From Acephala macrosclerotiorum (lineage: Eukaryota > Ascomycota > Leotiomycetes > Helotiales > Mollisiaceae), in the NCBI GenBank assembly GCA_014904845.1, contig MU119421.1, positions 1,529 to 65,528 on the forward strand: 64,000 nucleotides of DNA. The letters run 5' to 3'. Numbering within the stretch: position 1 is the first letter of the stretch; every line of letters starts with the position of its first letter. The notes under the pieces were generated by a model. That model was not told where the DNA came from. It worked only from the letters and a program-made list of their open reading frames with translations, and searched no databases. A program made the translations under genes and the position numbers. This document shows positions 13,781-27,440 of this stretch, piece by piece.

Positions 13781-16700
13781 AACTATTTATTAATAGCGCG
13801 CGTTACGTAATAATTATATATTTAAATTTTTAATATTTAATTAAAAAAATCTATTATTAATTAATAATTAATTAATAAATAAATTTCGATTTATAAAAAT
13901 ATTAAAACTTTTAACTTTCGATAATTATAAACGATTATACGCGATTTTTATATAATTATATTTAATTAATTAAATCGTTTAATTTTCAAATATTTTAATT
14001 TTAATTTTTAATATTGAATAATATAATTATTTGCATATTAAATCGATATTTTTACTCGTATAAATTTTATTTAAATCGATCGATTTTACGATTAAATTTT
14101 AAATAATATTAATATTTTTAATTTTGATTTTTATTTATTTATATAATTTATAAAATGATTAAAATTTATTAATAGAATAAAACGCGATTATTAATTTATA
14201 TTTAAATTTTAACGAAAAATATTAAATTTTTATAATTTAATATTTTAATATATATTTAATAAATTTATTTGAAATTTTTATAATAAATTAAATAAATACT
14301 ATAAATTATAAATTTTAAATTAATATTATTAATATACGTATTTTTTAATATTAAAATTTAAAAATTTATTTATATATATTTAAATCGTTTATAAATAATA
14401 TAATTTTAATATTAATAAATTATAATAAAAAAAATAAAAACGTTTTTTAAAATAATTTTTATTATATAAAACAATTTTATTAATATAAATAAAATATTAA
14501 TTTAATAATTATATACGATATTAAATTTAATTAAAATTATATTTATTTATTTTGTTTTTAATTTATTATTAATTATAATTTATTATATATATTTTATATT
14601 ATATTAAATAAATTTATATTAATATATTTTAATTTATTAATTAAATTAAATTATTAATAATAAATTTTTTATATTTTTATTTATAAAAATAATTTTATAT
14701 TTAATTTAAAAATTAAAAATTTTATTATTAATAAATTTAAAACAATATATTTAAATTTTCGATTAAAATTTTTAATTTATTATTCGAGTTTTTTATTTAA
14801 CGTAATAATTTTATTTTTAATCGAATTTTAATATTAAATAACGATAAATAAATCGAAAATTACTTTAAATTAATAAATTATAATAATATAAATATTTCGA
14901 ATACGTTATTTTTTATATTTAATTTATAAATTTAATAATTTATAAATTTAATAATTTAAAATTTATTAATTTAAATTTTTTATTTTAATTTTTTTATTTT
15001 AATTAAATTATTTTTTTATATTAAATTAATATATATTTATTAAAAATTAATAAAATTTTTAATATTAAAACTATTTTAAATTTTATTACGAATTTAATTT
15101 TTTTATTAATATAAATATATTATTTATTTATATTTTAATAATATTGATTTTTTTTTTAATTATAATTAAAAAATAAAAATCGTATATAAATATAATTATT
15201 AATAGTTTTTTTTTATAGTATTTATAATATATAATTTATTAATAAATTTTTATTTTAATAATTTTATATAATAATATTTAATAAATAAAAATAATAAATT
15301 TATTTTAATAAATATACGAATATTAATTATTAAAAATTAATTATTGATTATATATAAATTCAAATAATATTATAAAATTATATTTTATTTAAAAATTTAT
15401 TATTATTATATTTTTAAATTATTAATTTTAATTCTTTATACAAATTATTAATAATTTTATTTTTAATTTTATTAATTAATTTCGAATTAAAAATATTAAT
15501 TTTAATATATTTAATAAATTAAAAAAAAAATTTATAATTAAATTATTAATTTTTTTATTAAAATTTTTTAAATAAAATTTTAAATAAAATAAATATATAT
15601 ATTTTTAATAATTATAATAAAAAAATTTTATCGATTTTTTTTTATTTATTATAAATATTATAAATATTATATTTTTTTTTTTAATAATTATAATAATAAA
15701 CGTATTATTAAAATTTTTATTATTATTATTATTTTTAACGAATTAATAATATTTATTTTATTATAATTTTTTCGATCGTTTTCGATCGTATTATTTTATT
15801 AGTAATTTATTATTTAAATTTTTTTAATTTAATTTATCGAATAAAAAAAATATAAAAAATAATTTTTTATTAATAATTTTTTTATAAAATACTATTTTTA
15901 TATAGTACGATTTAATTATTATCGATTAAAATTTAATCGATTTATAAAATATATTAATCGTATATATTTTTTCGTTTATTATTAATAATTTATATAAAAA
16001 TTTTTAAATTTTTTTTTTATTAAATATATACGTTTAAAAAAATTAATAAATTTAAAATAAATTTTATATTTAAATTTCTTTTTATTATAAATATATTAAC
16101 GATTTAATATTCGATATATAAACGTTATATTTTTTTAATAATTATATGAATTATTTTTATTTTTTAATTATTAATAATAATATTATATTTTTATTAATTA
16201 TTTTAAAATATATTTTAAAAATTAATATTATTAATATAATTTTATTAAATTTTATTAAATTGTTTATTATTTTAATTATTATTTATAAAATTAATTTTTT
16301 ATTAATTTATTTATTAATAATTTTATAAATTCGTTATAATAAAATATAAAATTTTTTTTTTTTTTTATATTATTATAAATTTCAATAAAAAAAATTTTAA
16401 TTTTAATTATTATTATTTTTATATATTATTAAAACTTTATAAACGAAAACAAAATTTATATTATAAATAAAACAATTTAATAATTTTTAGTATATATATA
16501 TTTAATATATTTTTAAAAAGTATTTTATATTATTTTTATAAATATATTTTTCAAAAATTTAATTATTTAAAATATTATTAATAAATTTATTATTTGTAAA
16601 ATCGATTTTTTATTTAAATATAAAATTTTAATAATAATAAAACAAATTTAAATTTTTTAATAATTTATTATATAATGAATAATTATAATAATATTTATAT

Positions 16701-19700
16701 TATAATTTATACGTTAAATGTTTTTAAATAAATATTATATTAATAAATAATCGAATTATTAATATAATTATCGTAATTCGATTTTAATAAAATAATTTTA
16801 AATTAATTTTTTTTTTATTAAATCGAATTTTATATACGTTAATTATTAATATATTTAATTGGATTTTATTATCGATTTTTTATAACGTTTGAAATTATAA
16901 TTAATCGATAATTAATATTTTTATAATTTTATTATTTAATATAATTTTTAAATATAAATATTAAATTCTTATTAAATTATTATAATAATAAATTAAATAT
17001 TTTTTTCATAATAATATAATATAGAAATTAATTATTTAATATAATTATTATTTAAATATTATTAATTTTTTTTAAATTCGATAAAATAAATTTTATTTAT
17101 ATTTTTTATTTTTATATTTATTAATAATTAATCAATTTTTTCGATTTTATCGTTTTTTGAAAAAAAATTTATATTTTTATATTTAATAAAAATTTTTTAA
17201 TAATAAATCGTTATAACGTTATAATTAATAATATATTAAATATATTATTAAAATTTAAAATATATTTATTATTATTTTTTATTATATATTTTATTAATTA
17301 ATAATTTAATTTATTATAAATATAATATTTTTTTTAATAAATTTTTTTTTAATAATTATAATTCGTATAATAATTATTATAATTTTAAAATAATTTTTTA
17401 TTTTTTTTATTAAATCGAGAAAAATAAAAAATTAAAATTATTTTATATTTATATTTTTTATTATATTTTTCATATATTTAATCGATTTAATTTTAATCGA
17501 TTTTATTATAATTTTTTTAATTTTTTTAAAAATTATAATTGAAATTATTATTATATTATTACGTTTTTTATAAACGTATTATAATATCGATTATAAATCG
17601 TAATTTAATATAAACGTTTTTAAACGTATTTATAAGTTTATAAAATATAAAATTATATTTTTCGATATTTTTATAAATATTAATAATTTAATTTTGAAAA
17701 TTGTATTTTATATAATATTTATTCGATAAATTACGTTGAATTTATTAAAATTAATCGAAAAATAATTAAAAATATTTTAATTTATTTTTCGATTAATTAA
17801 TAATAATAATTCGTAATAATATAATTTTTTTTTATAAAAATATATATAATAATCGATTTTTATTCGTTTTAAAATATATTTAAAATATATTTATTATTAT
17901 TATAAAATTATAATTTTTTTTTACGATTTTATTATAATAAAATAAATTCGTACAATTTATAAATATAATAAAAAATATTTTATTATATTAATTTTTTAAT
18001 ATATTTTTTATTATTATTAATATATATTTTTATTAAATTTAAAAACGATTTTATTAATATATTTTATAAAAATTAAAAATTATTATTTCGATATTATATA
18101 TTTAAAATTCGAATTCCGTAAAATTAAATATTTAAAATATTTAAAATTTAAAAACGTTATAATCGTAAAAATAAATTATTTTAAAAAATAATATTTTTTT
18201 AAATATTTTTATAATTCGTTTTTCGTTTTTTAATAATTATATTTTTCGTTCGCGTAAAATATTTTACAATTTTCAAATAAAAATTAATATTTTTTTAAAA
18301 AACGTATTTTTTATTTATTTATTGAAATTATTTTTAAAATATTTTTATATAATATAATTCGTATATTCGTTTATTTGTAATATATAATATTAAATACAAT
18401 AAATATATTAATTATTATTTTAAAAAATAAAAAATAATTAATTTTATAAATAATTTTATAAGCGATTTAAACGTTTTAATAAAAGTAAATAATAAAAATA
18501 AATAAAAAATAAATATAAAAACGAATACAAAAACGAATAAATATTTTTGATTAATTAATTCAATAAACGTTTTTTAATAAATATTTAATTAAACGTTTAT
18601 AATAAACGTTTTTACAAAACGTTTTTTAATAATAACTCGTAAAAACTTTATATAATCGTAATATTATATCGATATATTTTACGATCGATTAATTTAAAAT
18701 TATAAAATATAAATATAATCGAAATAAAAAATAAAAAATAATATTAATTAAATAATAAATATAATAATTTAATTAATTATTTAATTTAGTTTTTTATAAA
18801 ATAATATTATTTTATATAATAAACGTAAATTTAAATTAATTATTCAAAAGTACGAATTTTTTTATAATTAATTTTTTTAAGTTTTTAAAAAATAATTAAA
18901 TATTTCAATTTTGTTTTTATAAAAAAAATAATAAAACTTTTTTATAATTTAATAATATTTAACGATATTCGATCGAGAATTTTTAGTACTTTTTATAATA
19001 ATTTTATTAATATTTTTAATTTATTATATTTCGTTTTTTTTAGTAAATTTTTATTAATTCGTAATTAAAAATAATTATTAATTAATATTAATATTATATT
19101 AAAAATATTAAATAATTAATAATACGATTTAAATGTATATAAAACTTTTTATTTTATTTTAATATACGTATTAATTTATAATTAATTAAAATTATTTAAA
19201 AAATAAAACTCGAAATATAAAAATTTTATTTTAAAAATAAAAATAAAATAATATTAATTATATACAATTTCAAATCGCATATAAATATTATATAATATTT
19301 ATTTCAATAATTTTCAAATTATATATAATAATAATAAAAATCGATATAAAAATCTCGATTTTTATTATTTTTAATTTTATTATAAAACGATTAAAATTAA
19401 ATTTAATTTTTATAATTATTTATATTAATTTTTTTTTTTACGAATATATAATCAAATTTAATATTATTAAAAAAAAGCGTTTTATAATCGATATTATAAT
19501 TATTAAACAATCGTATAAACGTAAAAAACTTTTTAAAATTCGATAAATTATTAAAAATAATAATTTAATTAATATTATAATTAAATTTAATATTAAAATA
19601 TAAAAATAAATATAACGTTTTAAAATTTATTTATTATTTTAATATTTTAATATTTTCAAATATAAAATTTTTAATTAATTCGAAAATTATAAATATCGAA

Positions 19701-20809
19701 TTTAAATTTTTTTTTAAATTTAATTTAATCTATTAAATATTATAATATATAATAATAATTAATTTATAATTAAATTTTTTTTTATTATTCGATAATAAAA
19801 TAATACGTTTATAATTATAATAATATTTTTTTTTATTTTTAATTTACGAATTAAAAAAAAAAATTTATTATTAATATTGATTTAATTAAATAATCGTTTA
19901 AATAATTAATTAAATAATTTTAATTATAATTTTTATTATTATTAATAATAAATAAATACTTTTTTTTAAAAAAAAAAATTTTAAATTATTAATATTAAAT
20001 TAAAATTTTAATATTTTATAATTAATTTTTAAATATATTAATAATACGTAAAAAAGTTTTTATATTATTTTTTTTAAATTTTTAATAAATTTATATAAAA
20101 AAAAATTTTATAATTTCTTTTTTAAAAAATATATTAATTATTTATTAATAAACTTTAATTTAATAATAATAAAATTAATTAAAAATTTTAAAAACGTTTA
20201 AATTAATTAAAATATATAAATTTAAAATAAAAAATTTTTAAATAAAAATTTTTAAAAATTTTAATTATATATATATATTTTTAATATTATAATTAATTAT
20301 TTTATTAAATTTAAACTTTTGAAAATAATACGATTTAAATTATATTCAAAATTTAAAATAAAAATTTCGTAAAATAAAATTTAAAATTTAAAATTATATT
20401 AATATATTTTAATAAAAAATATTAAAAAAAATTTATATTTAAATTTTAAATTTATTAAATATTTTATATTTATAAATTTTAATATATTTAAAACGTTTAA
20501 AACGTTTAAAATTTATTTAAAATTTATTTAAAAAACTTGAAAAAATAAATTATTATTTAATTGATTTAATTAAACGATTTTAATTTATTTGTAATTTAAT
20601 AAATTTAATAAATAACGTTTTAAATTAAAATTAAAATCGAATAAAAAATATATTATAATAATTTTTTAATTTAATTTTTATTATATATTTAATAATTTAT
20701 TTTTAAATTAATTAAATTTTTTTATTAAATTTATTTTTAAAATTTATAAATAATATTTTAAAAATATTTAATAAATTATAATATAATAAAAAATAAAAAA
20801 TAAAAAATA
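13781..20809. other. AT-rich, RIP-like gene-free block
   Basis: Seven kilobases of extreme A+T with sparse CpG. A 60-codon frame starting with ATG at 16,146 is composed of Ile, Leu, Asn, Phe, Tyr and Lys and is not believable as a gene. No RNA genes or other structure are recognised. Confidence 0.8.
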
Positions 20810-21965
20810 TTTTTTTATATTCAAAAAAAATTTCGTTTATTAATTTATAAACGAATTAATTAACGAATAATATTTTTTTATTTAATATATATTTTATTTT
20901 ATAAATTTTATAAAAACGTTTTTATAAAAAATTATAAAATTTTCAATTTTAATAATTTTTTTTATTTTGAATTTTAATTTAAACGTTTTATAAATATTTA
21001 AAATAAAAACGTATTATAAAATTTTATATTATTAAAAAAAAAAATTTATAATTTTTTTCTTTATATTAAATTATTATAATTAATTTTATTAATTATAAAT
21101 ATTTATTATAATTATATTTATTAAAAAAAATTTTAAATATTATATAATTATAAAATTAAAATTAAATTTTAATATATTAATATTTTAATATTTAAAATAA
21201 AAACGTATTTTTAAAATTTTCGTTTTTTATATTAAATTATTATAATAAATTTAATTAATTTAAATTATTTTTTTTAATATATAATTTTAAAAAATTATAT
21301 AATTATAAAAATATTTAAAATAAAAATATATTTATTATAAAATTTTATATTAAAAAAAACTTTTTAAAATTTTTATTTTATATTTAATTATTATAATCGA
21401 TTTAATTAATTTTAAAAATTATATAATTATTTTAATATTTTAAATAAAAAAATTTTTTTATAAAATTTTATATTAAATTTTTTTTTTTAAAATTTATATT
21501 TTTTTTATTTAATATTTATTTTAAAAAAAAACTTTTTAAAACTTTTTTAAAAATTATATAATTATAAAAATATTTTAATATTTAAAATAAAAATATATTT
21601 AAAAATTTTATATTTATAATTTTTATTAATTTATATAATAATAAATTAATCAAAATATTTAATTAATTTTCAATTTATTTACAATTTTTATATAATTTGT
21701 ATTAATAAATAATTTATAATTATAATCGTATATTTATTAAAATTTTAATATTTTTTATTAAATTAATTAAATATTAATTCGAAGTTTTATAACTACGAAA
21801 TTTTTAATAAACCAATCAAATCGCTGCATTTAAATACCTCGATTAAATTTGAGCAAAATCGCCTATAATTGAAATGACTCGTGCCACGTGAATTACACGT
21901 GACTTAATAAAAGTTGATATTAGTTCTTAAAACGAACGATTAATTATATAAAAATTATAATTTAT
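20810..21965 (+). repeat. Hairpin repeat copy 3, RIP-mutated
   Basis: It aligns with copies 1 and 2 along its length. Spacer units lie near 21,060, 21,225 and 21,380. The right end (about 21,760-21,965) retains AACCAATCAAATCGCTGCAT exactly as at about 5,114-5,133 in copy 1 and is only mildly mutated. The left half is heavily mutated. It abuts the caspase-C2H2 island on its left side in direct orientation, while copy 4 abuts the right side in reverse orientation. Confidence 0.75.
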
Positions 21966-22413
21966 TAAAATAATTAAAATAATAATTAATAAAATTAAGT
22001 GCGTGCGACCAAGGTACTGCTTAATAAGGGCCGTATTACGTATCCTTTTTTAAATTAATTAAAAAGCGAGGATTCAAGTTTAGCGAGTGTATATGCATTG
22101 AGCTAGTAGAAATGGGTACGTCTGTGGTTGCTTCTTCCAATAGAAACCCTTACCTGCTGCAGCATTCTGCATCATTCCCACAACAGTCACCGATATGTGC
22201 TGGCTGCAGGATCAGCTCAGTCATGACCGTGGAAATGTTTTCACGACCCAGAAAAGATCCTCCCTCGTTCGGAGACTAAGTCTCATTCACTCTGGAGCAC
22301 GACCTGCGGATTTACATCTCTTCTGTGAAGACCGGTAACGTATCAATGCACAACGCAGTCGGGAGCTTTGTTTCATTGAACTAATACAGTTCGCCGTGCC
22401 TAAGGCTGTCAAG
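21966..22413 (+). promoter_or_regulatory. Upstream region of caspase-C2H2 gene
   Basis: Composition returns to normal at about 22,000. The stretch up to the start codon at 22,414 contains no other gene and must hold the promoter and 5' untranslated region. No specific motif is asserted. Confidence 0.35.
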
Positions 22414-25400
22414 ATGTCCCAAGCTCCCAACGCATCGGACGCAAGACACCCCCAAAGAACTGGTTCGAAGCGACGCCGAGACTCCAGCACTAGTGATAGC
22501 TTAGACGCTTCGTACAAGCGTGCTAAACAAGTGGATTTAACTCAAGAATCGGACAATTCGAACTTCAAGGCTTCCAGTCAATCTGAAAGTCAACTCGATA
22601 ACATCACAGAATCGCCGTCCAACAGCTCTGGCGCTGAAGATACCAGTTTTGTGCGCTCATTGACCCAATATGGCACTGTTCCATTTCATATTACTAACTA
22701 AAAGATAGACTTCAGATACATCTCTGACAAGTCTATCTCGATGCTCCTCATATAACCCAACCCACGATACTAGTCGCACCAGTTTTCACATCAAAGATCT
22801 TGCAACTTTTGCTACAACCCTAGAAGAGGTGAGCAGATTCGAATCTATTAGTGTAACTAACAATTTAACATGTGAAGGCTGCGAAGGGTGCATTCCCGAA
22901 CAGAGGTCGCTCACGTTATGCAAAAGTCAATGCCTGTTTAATACGTTGGGCGGAGGACGAAACTGTTCAACCAGAACTTGAACGCTTGTATGACGTCTTC
23001 AAACATGGGTACGGATTCGAAGTCGAGGATTGGACGATCCCAACGATTAATTCACATCGCAAGCTTATGGGGAAAGCTCTGGACTTCATCGAAGAATTCG
23101 ATGCAAGAGACAACTTATTTGTTGTCTATTATGCAGGTCATGGTACAATCAATGAGAATCGGCAATCTGTGTGGTGCTGTACACGGGATCCAAAATATGC
23201 ATCAGTCGACTGGTCATCTATCCAGAGTCTATTTGACGATGCACTATCAGATGTGCTCATTCTTCTCGACTGCTGCGCTGCCGCTAGCTCCATCAATACC
23301 TCTGGTAATGGGGTGAACGAAACTATAGCAGCTTGTGGGTTTGAAGGCATAGCCCCACCACCAGGTCGGCATTCTTTCACCAATACACTCATTGAGGTTC
23401 TTGAGGATTGGAAGGATAGAGTTCATATTTCTGTTTCTCTTCTCCATTCGGAGGTGCTATTCCAATTGAAAAGAAAGCGTCCGGAGAAAGGCCAGCAGGG
23501 CACACGGATACCAGGATGGTGCTCGACTCCTGTCCATTATATTTCAAGTTCGGATCCCAGACCTCAAAGTATCGAGCTGAGCCGGATCCAAGTATCCGCC
23601 GAAGACACAGTCATGGATTTATCGCCTTACCCTCCTCAACCTCTCAACACTGGACTACCTGAGTCGATCCCTCAAGATGAGCAGATAAGTTCTTTGACGA
23701 GCATATCCCCAACGGGAACTATGACCGTCCCGCATGTTCTGATCTCTGTTGCACTCGAAGAAGAGCAAGCGGATCTAAACTTGGAGTGTTGCCGGCTTTG
23801 GCTAACGAGATTCCCTGCTTTCGTCAAGTACGCCAAAGTCCAAGCAGTCTTTAAGAGCCAATCTACACTGCTTCTGTTGTCACTACCGATCGCAATTTGG
23901 AATATGCTCCCTGATAACAAAGCATGTTCGTTCATCGGCTTCATCACATCTAAAAATCTAGCCTGTACGGTAGACATAGCCGACGATGAAACCTCGGCAC
24001 AGGCAGTGTCAAACGCGTCTCCGATAAAACCAATTGCACCATCATCCCTTTCCGACCCGATACTAGATTGGTATTCGACGAACGATGGGCCGTGGTCGAA
24101 TATTGTTCCTGATAAATTTGGTGAGATCGCTAAGTCATCTTCCTCAACGCATGCTGCTCATGCCAATCCATTCCGGGCATACGAATACGCAGGAACTCAT
24201 TATGGTGTCCCATATTCAGATTCGGGTTATGGATCTAGACGAAGTGTCGCGGATACCTCTGTCTTCGGACATGCTGAAGCAGATCGAGACTATTATCCTG
24301 TTTCCCATGAGACAACAGATTACCAGTCATTTATTGAACAAAGGCCCTGGTCGCCATCCGCATCGAGCAAGCCAGATGTAGGGGCTCTTGTCTGTCCGAT
24401 ATGCAATAAGGTTCTGAAAACCGTATCGGAGCTAAAGAAGCACGAGCTGCGGCACACCGAGCCATTTAAATGTACTGTCCCTGCATGCATGAGAACAGAA
24501 GGCTTCTCCACACCGAATGACCTAAACAGACACATGAAAAGCCGACATCCGTTAGAGCAATTGAAGAAGCGGTAAGTGGAACTGCAAGTGAGGCAATATA
24601 GAATTCGACGCTAAGCACTTCACAGGGAAGAGTTCTGTGAAACGCCATTTCTGTCATCAGATACCAGGACCAAATTTGATGCAAACAAGTCCATGGAACA
24701 GACGGAGTTCAAAATCCAAGAGCTCGTTGGAGAATCATCCGGTGTCCAGGAAATTTCAAAGGTTGACAGCAATCAGCTATCCGGGAAAGACGTTACAGAA
24801 AGCTCAATGCAAAGTGACCCTGTCGCCAAACCAACATGCTCAGCGCCGGTACATGCAGGTCCCGTAAATAATGACAGATCTGCGGCTAGCTCACGAAGCG
24901 AAAACCAAGTCACCTGCAAGATTTGCAAGAAATTTACAGGTAGACCTTGCAAATTGAAGTACGTTGATTCTCCTTCTGAGACCATTGCTTTACTAACATT
25001 CACATAGGAAACACATGAAACGGCACGAACAACCATACGGGTGTACATTTCTTTCCTGTAACAAAGTGTTCGGCAGTAAGAACGACTGGAAACGACATGA
25101 AAATTCACAGCATTTTCACCTGGAATTGTGGAAATGTGACGAGCAGCGACCAGATGGAGAGGGCATTTGTGTAAAGCTATGCTATCGACGACAAGCATTC
25201 CACGACCACCTAGTAAAAGACCACAATATATCCGATGACAATATTATCAAGTCAAAGCTCGACAACTGCCGCATTGGTCGTAACGTCCAGACACGATTCT
25301 GGTGCGGTTTCTGCGCCAAGCTTATCGATCTGAAGAAAAAAAGTGTAGAGGCCTTTAAAGAGAGATTAGACCATATTGATAATCACTTCATGGGAAGAAT

Positions 25401-25572
25401 GGGCGTTGCGAAGATGTCGATTGCAGAATGGGTTCCCGTGGATTCAGATAAGCCGAAAGGAGCTAGCGAGAGCTCGAATATGTTTTCAGATTCTCTCAAT
25501 ATACGAAGTCGATCACAGACTCCTTGTTCTTCAGCTGCTTCAGATCACGGAAGTTGGACCCAAAGCCCTTAG
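22414..25572 (+). CDS. Caspase-like peptidase fused to C2H2 zinc fingers
   Basis: Predicted exons: 22414-22650 (or 22645), 22709 (or 22716)-22828, 22878-24571, 24626-24958, 25008-25572; both first-intron variants keep the frame and give about 980 residues. The ATG at 22,414 is the first in frame. After a Ser-rich, basic N-terminus, residues about 120-350 form a peptidase C14 (caspase/metacaspase p20) domain with the catalytic His in VVYYAGHG (about residue 207) and the Cys in LILLDCC (about 252). A Ser/Pro-rich linker follows. Fingers then begin with CPIC...H...H (about residue 625), a second CxxxxC finger, and a third, CKICKKF...KKHMKRH, that is assembled only by the last splice. The tail (FWCGFC, DHIDNHF) resembles fungal C2H2 proteins. 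The family suggests a cell-death peptidase with nucleic-acid binding; the actual substrate is unknown. It is the only gene in 27 kb of AT-rich DNA and lies between inverted repeat copies. Confidence 0.8.
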
Positions 25573-26044
25573 TTCTCATTCTTTGGGCTCCTCGATATCT
25601 AAACCGTTTGCGAGGGAGGAACTTCTCAATGGAAAGAGAGACCGTTTAGCACTATTTGGATTTGAACAAAAGTTTCTTTCTTCTTGATTGGTCATATCTT
25701 TGAACGTGTAAAACTTCGGATTTGTATATATTAATTATCGCAAAATAACGTAAATTGTTTTAAAATTTAATTAATTATTTTATTTGTTTTTAAAATATAA
25801 TTATTATTATAATATTTTTATAAAATTAAAAAGAATTTATATTTATAAATTTCGTTTTTTATATTAAATTATAATAATTAATTTAATATATATTTTAAAA
25901 AAATTATTATGAAAAACTTTTTATATTTATATATTACGTATATTATTTTTATTATTTATATATAATCGAGTTTTTTATTCAATAATTTATTTTTATTTAT
26001 ATTATATATATTTATTTATTTTAATATTTAATTATTTTATTTAA
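25573..26044. other. 3' flank passing into AT-rich DNA
   Basis: Normal composition ends near 25,735, about 160 bases after the stop codon. The remainder is AT-rich and includes a further short fragment resembling the repeat spacer in plus orientation (about 25,853-25,890). No gene is seen. Confidence 0.5.
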
Positions 26045-27085
26045 TATATAATTTTAAAATTATTATTTGTTCGATTTAAAAATTAATATTAACTTTTTTA
26101 TATTACGTAAAATTAATACTTTTTATAATAAGCGATTTAATTAATTTATTAAAAATTTCGTAATTACGAGATTTCGAATTAATATACAATCGATTTAATA
26201 AAAAATATTAAAATTTTAATAAATATACGATTATAATTATATAAAAATTGTAAATAAATTGAAATTTAATTAAATATTTTTAAATTTTAAATTTTAAATA
26301 ATTTTATTAATTCGTTATTATATAAATTAATAAAATATAATTATATTTAATAAAAATCGCGATTATAAAACTTTTAAATGTATTTTTATTTTAAATATTA
26401 AAATATTTATTTATTTAAATATTAAATATTTTTGTAATTATATATTTTTTTAAAAAAATCTTAAGAAATTTCTTTTTAAAATTATATACTAAATAAAGTA
26501 ATTTAAATTAATTAAATCGATTATAATAATTAAATATAAAAACGAGAATTCCAAGAAATATTTTTTTAATAATATAAAATTTCGTAATAATAACGTTTTT
26601 GTTTAAAGTATTAAAATAATAATAAAATACTAAAAAAAATAATTTAAATTAATTAAATTTATTATAATAATTTAATATAAAAAACGAAAATTTTAAAAAA
26701 TATTTTTTTAATAAAAATTTTATTATAAATATATTTATATTTAAAGTATTAAAATATTAATATACGAAAATTTATTTTATTTCAATTTTACAATTATATA
26801 CTAAATAAAATAATTTAAATTAATTAAATCGATTATAGTAATTAAATATAAAAAACGAAAATTTTAAAAAATATTTTTTTAATAATATAAAATTTCGTAA
26901 AAAATACGTTTTTATTTTAAATATTAAAAAATTTATTAATTTATCGATTTTATTACTAGATAAAATTCGAAATTTTAATAATTATTTTAAAACTTGAAAT
27001 AAAAATAAATTACTAAAATCGAAAACTTTAAAACTCTCGTAAAAACTTTTTTACGAAGTTTACGAAATAAAATATACGAAATTAA
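26045..27085 (-). repeat. Hairpin repeat copy 4, inverted, RIP-mutated
   Basis: The reverse complement aligns with copy 1 from about 4,208 to 5,250. Three spacer units lie near 26,500, 26,642 and 26,813 (AATTTAAATTAATTAAATCG-like). The inner end reads on the minus strand TTAAATCGAACAAAT where copy 1 has TTAAGCCGGACAGGC. This shows that C and G outside CpG were replaced while the CpG stayed. It also matches copy 3 directly (26,150-26,340 against 21,600-21,810). Confidence 0.75.
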
Positions 27086-27440
27086 ATTAATTATAATTAT
27101 AATTATATATTAAAAAAATTATTAAAAAATCGCTAAATTAAATTTAATATTAATATTTATAATTATTAATAATATAAATTTTATTATTATTTATATTTAA
27201 ATATAATTAATATAAAAATATATTTAAAATGTAAACGAATTATAAAAAAAAAATTATATTTTAAATTAAATATTTTATTATATTTTTAATTTTAATTACA
27301 TATTCAATTATATATTAATAAAATTATTTTATTAAAAAATATTTATTTAATTAAAAATATAAATTAAATATTTGTATTGTTTTATTATATATATATAATT
27401 AAAATATTTAAATATAAAAAACTTTTAAATTTCTAAAAAG
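27086..27440. other. AT-rich block, right margin
   Basis: AT-rich DNA without genes. The border with normal sequence is at about 27,440-27,480. Confidence 0.7.

Noticed and set aside
16146..16328. ATG-led frame of 60 codons in the AT block
   Set aside because: Composition is only that of random AT-rich DNA (Ile, Asn, Leu, Phe, Tyr, Lys).
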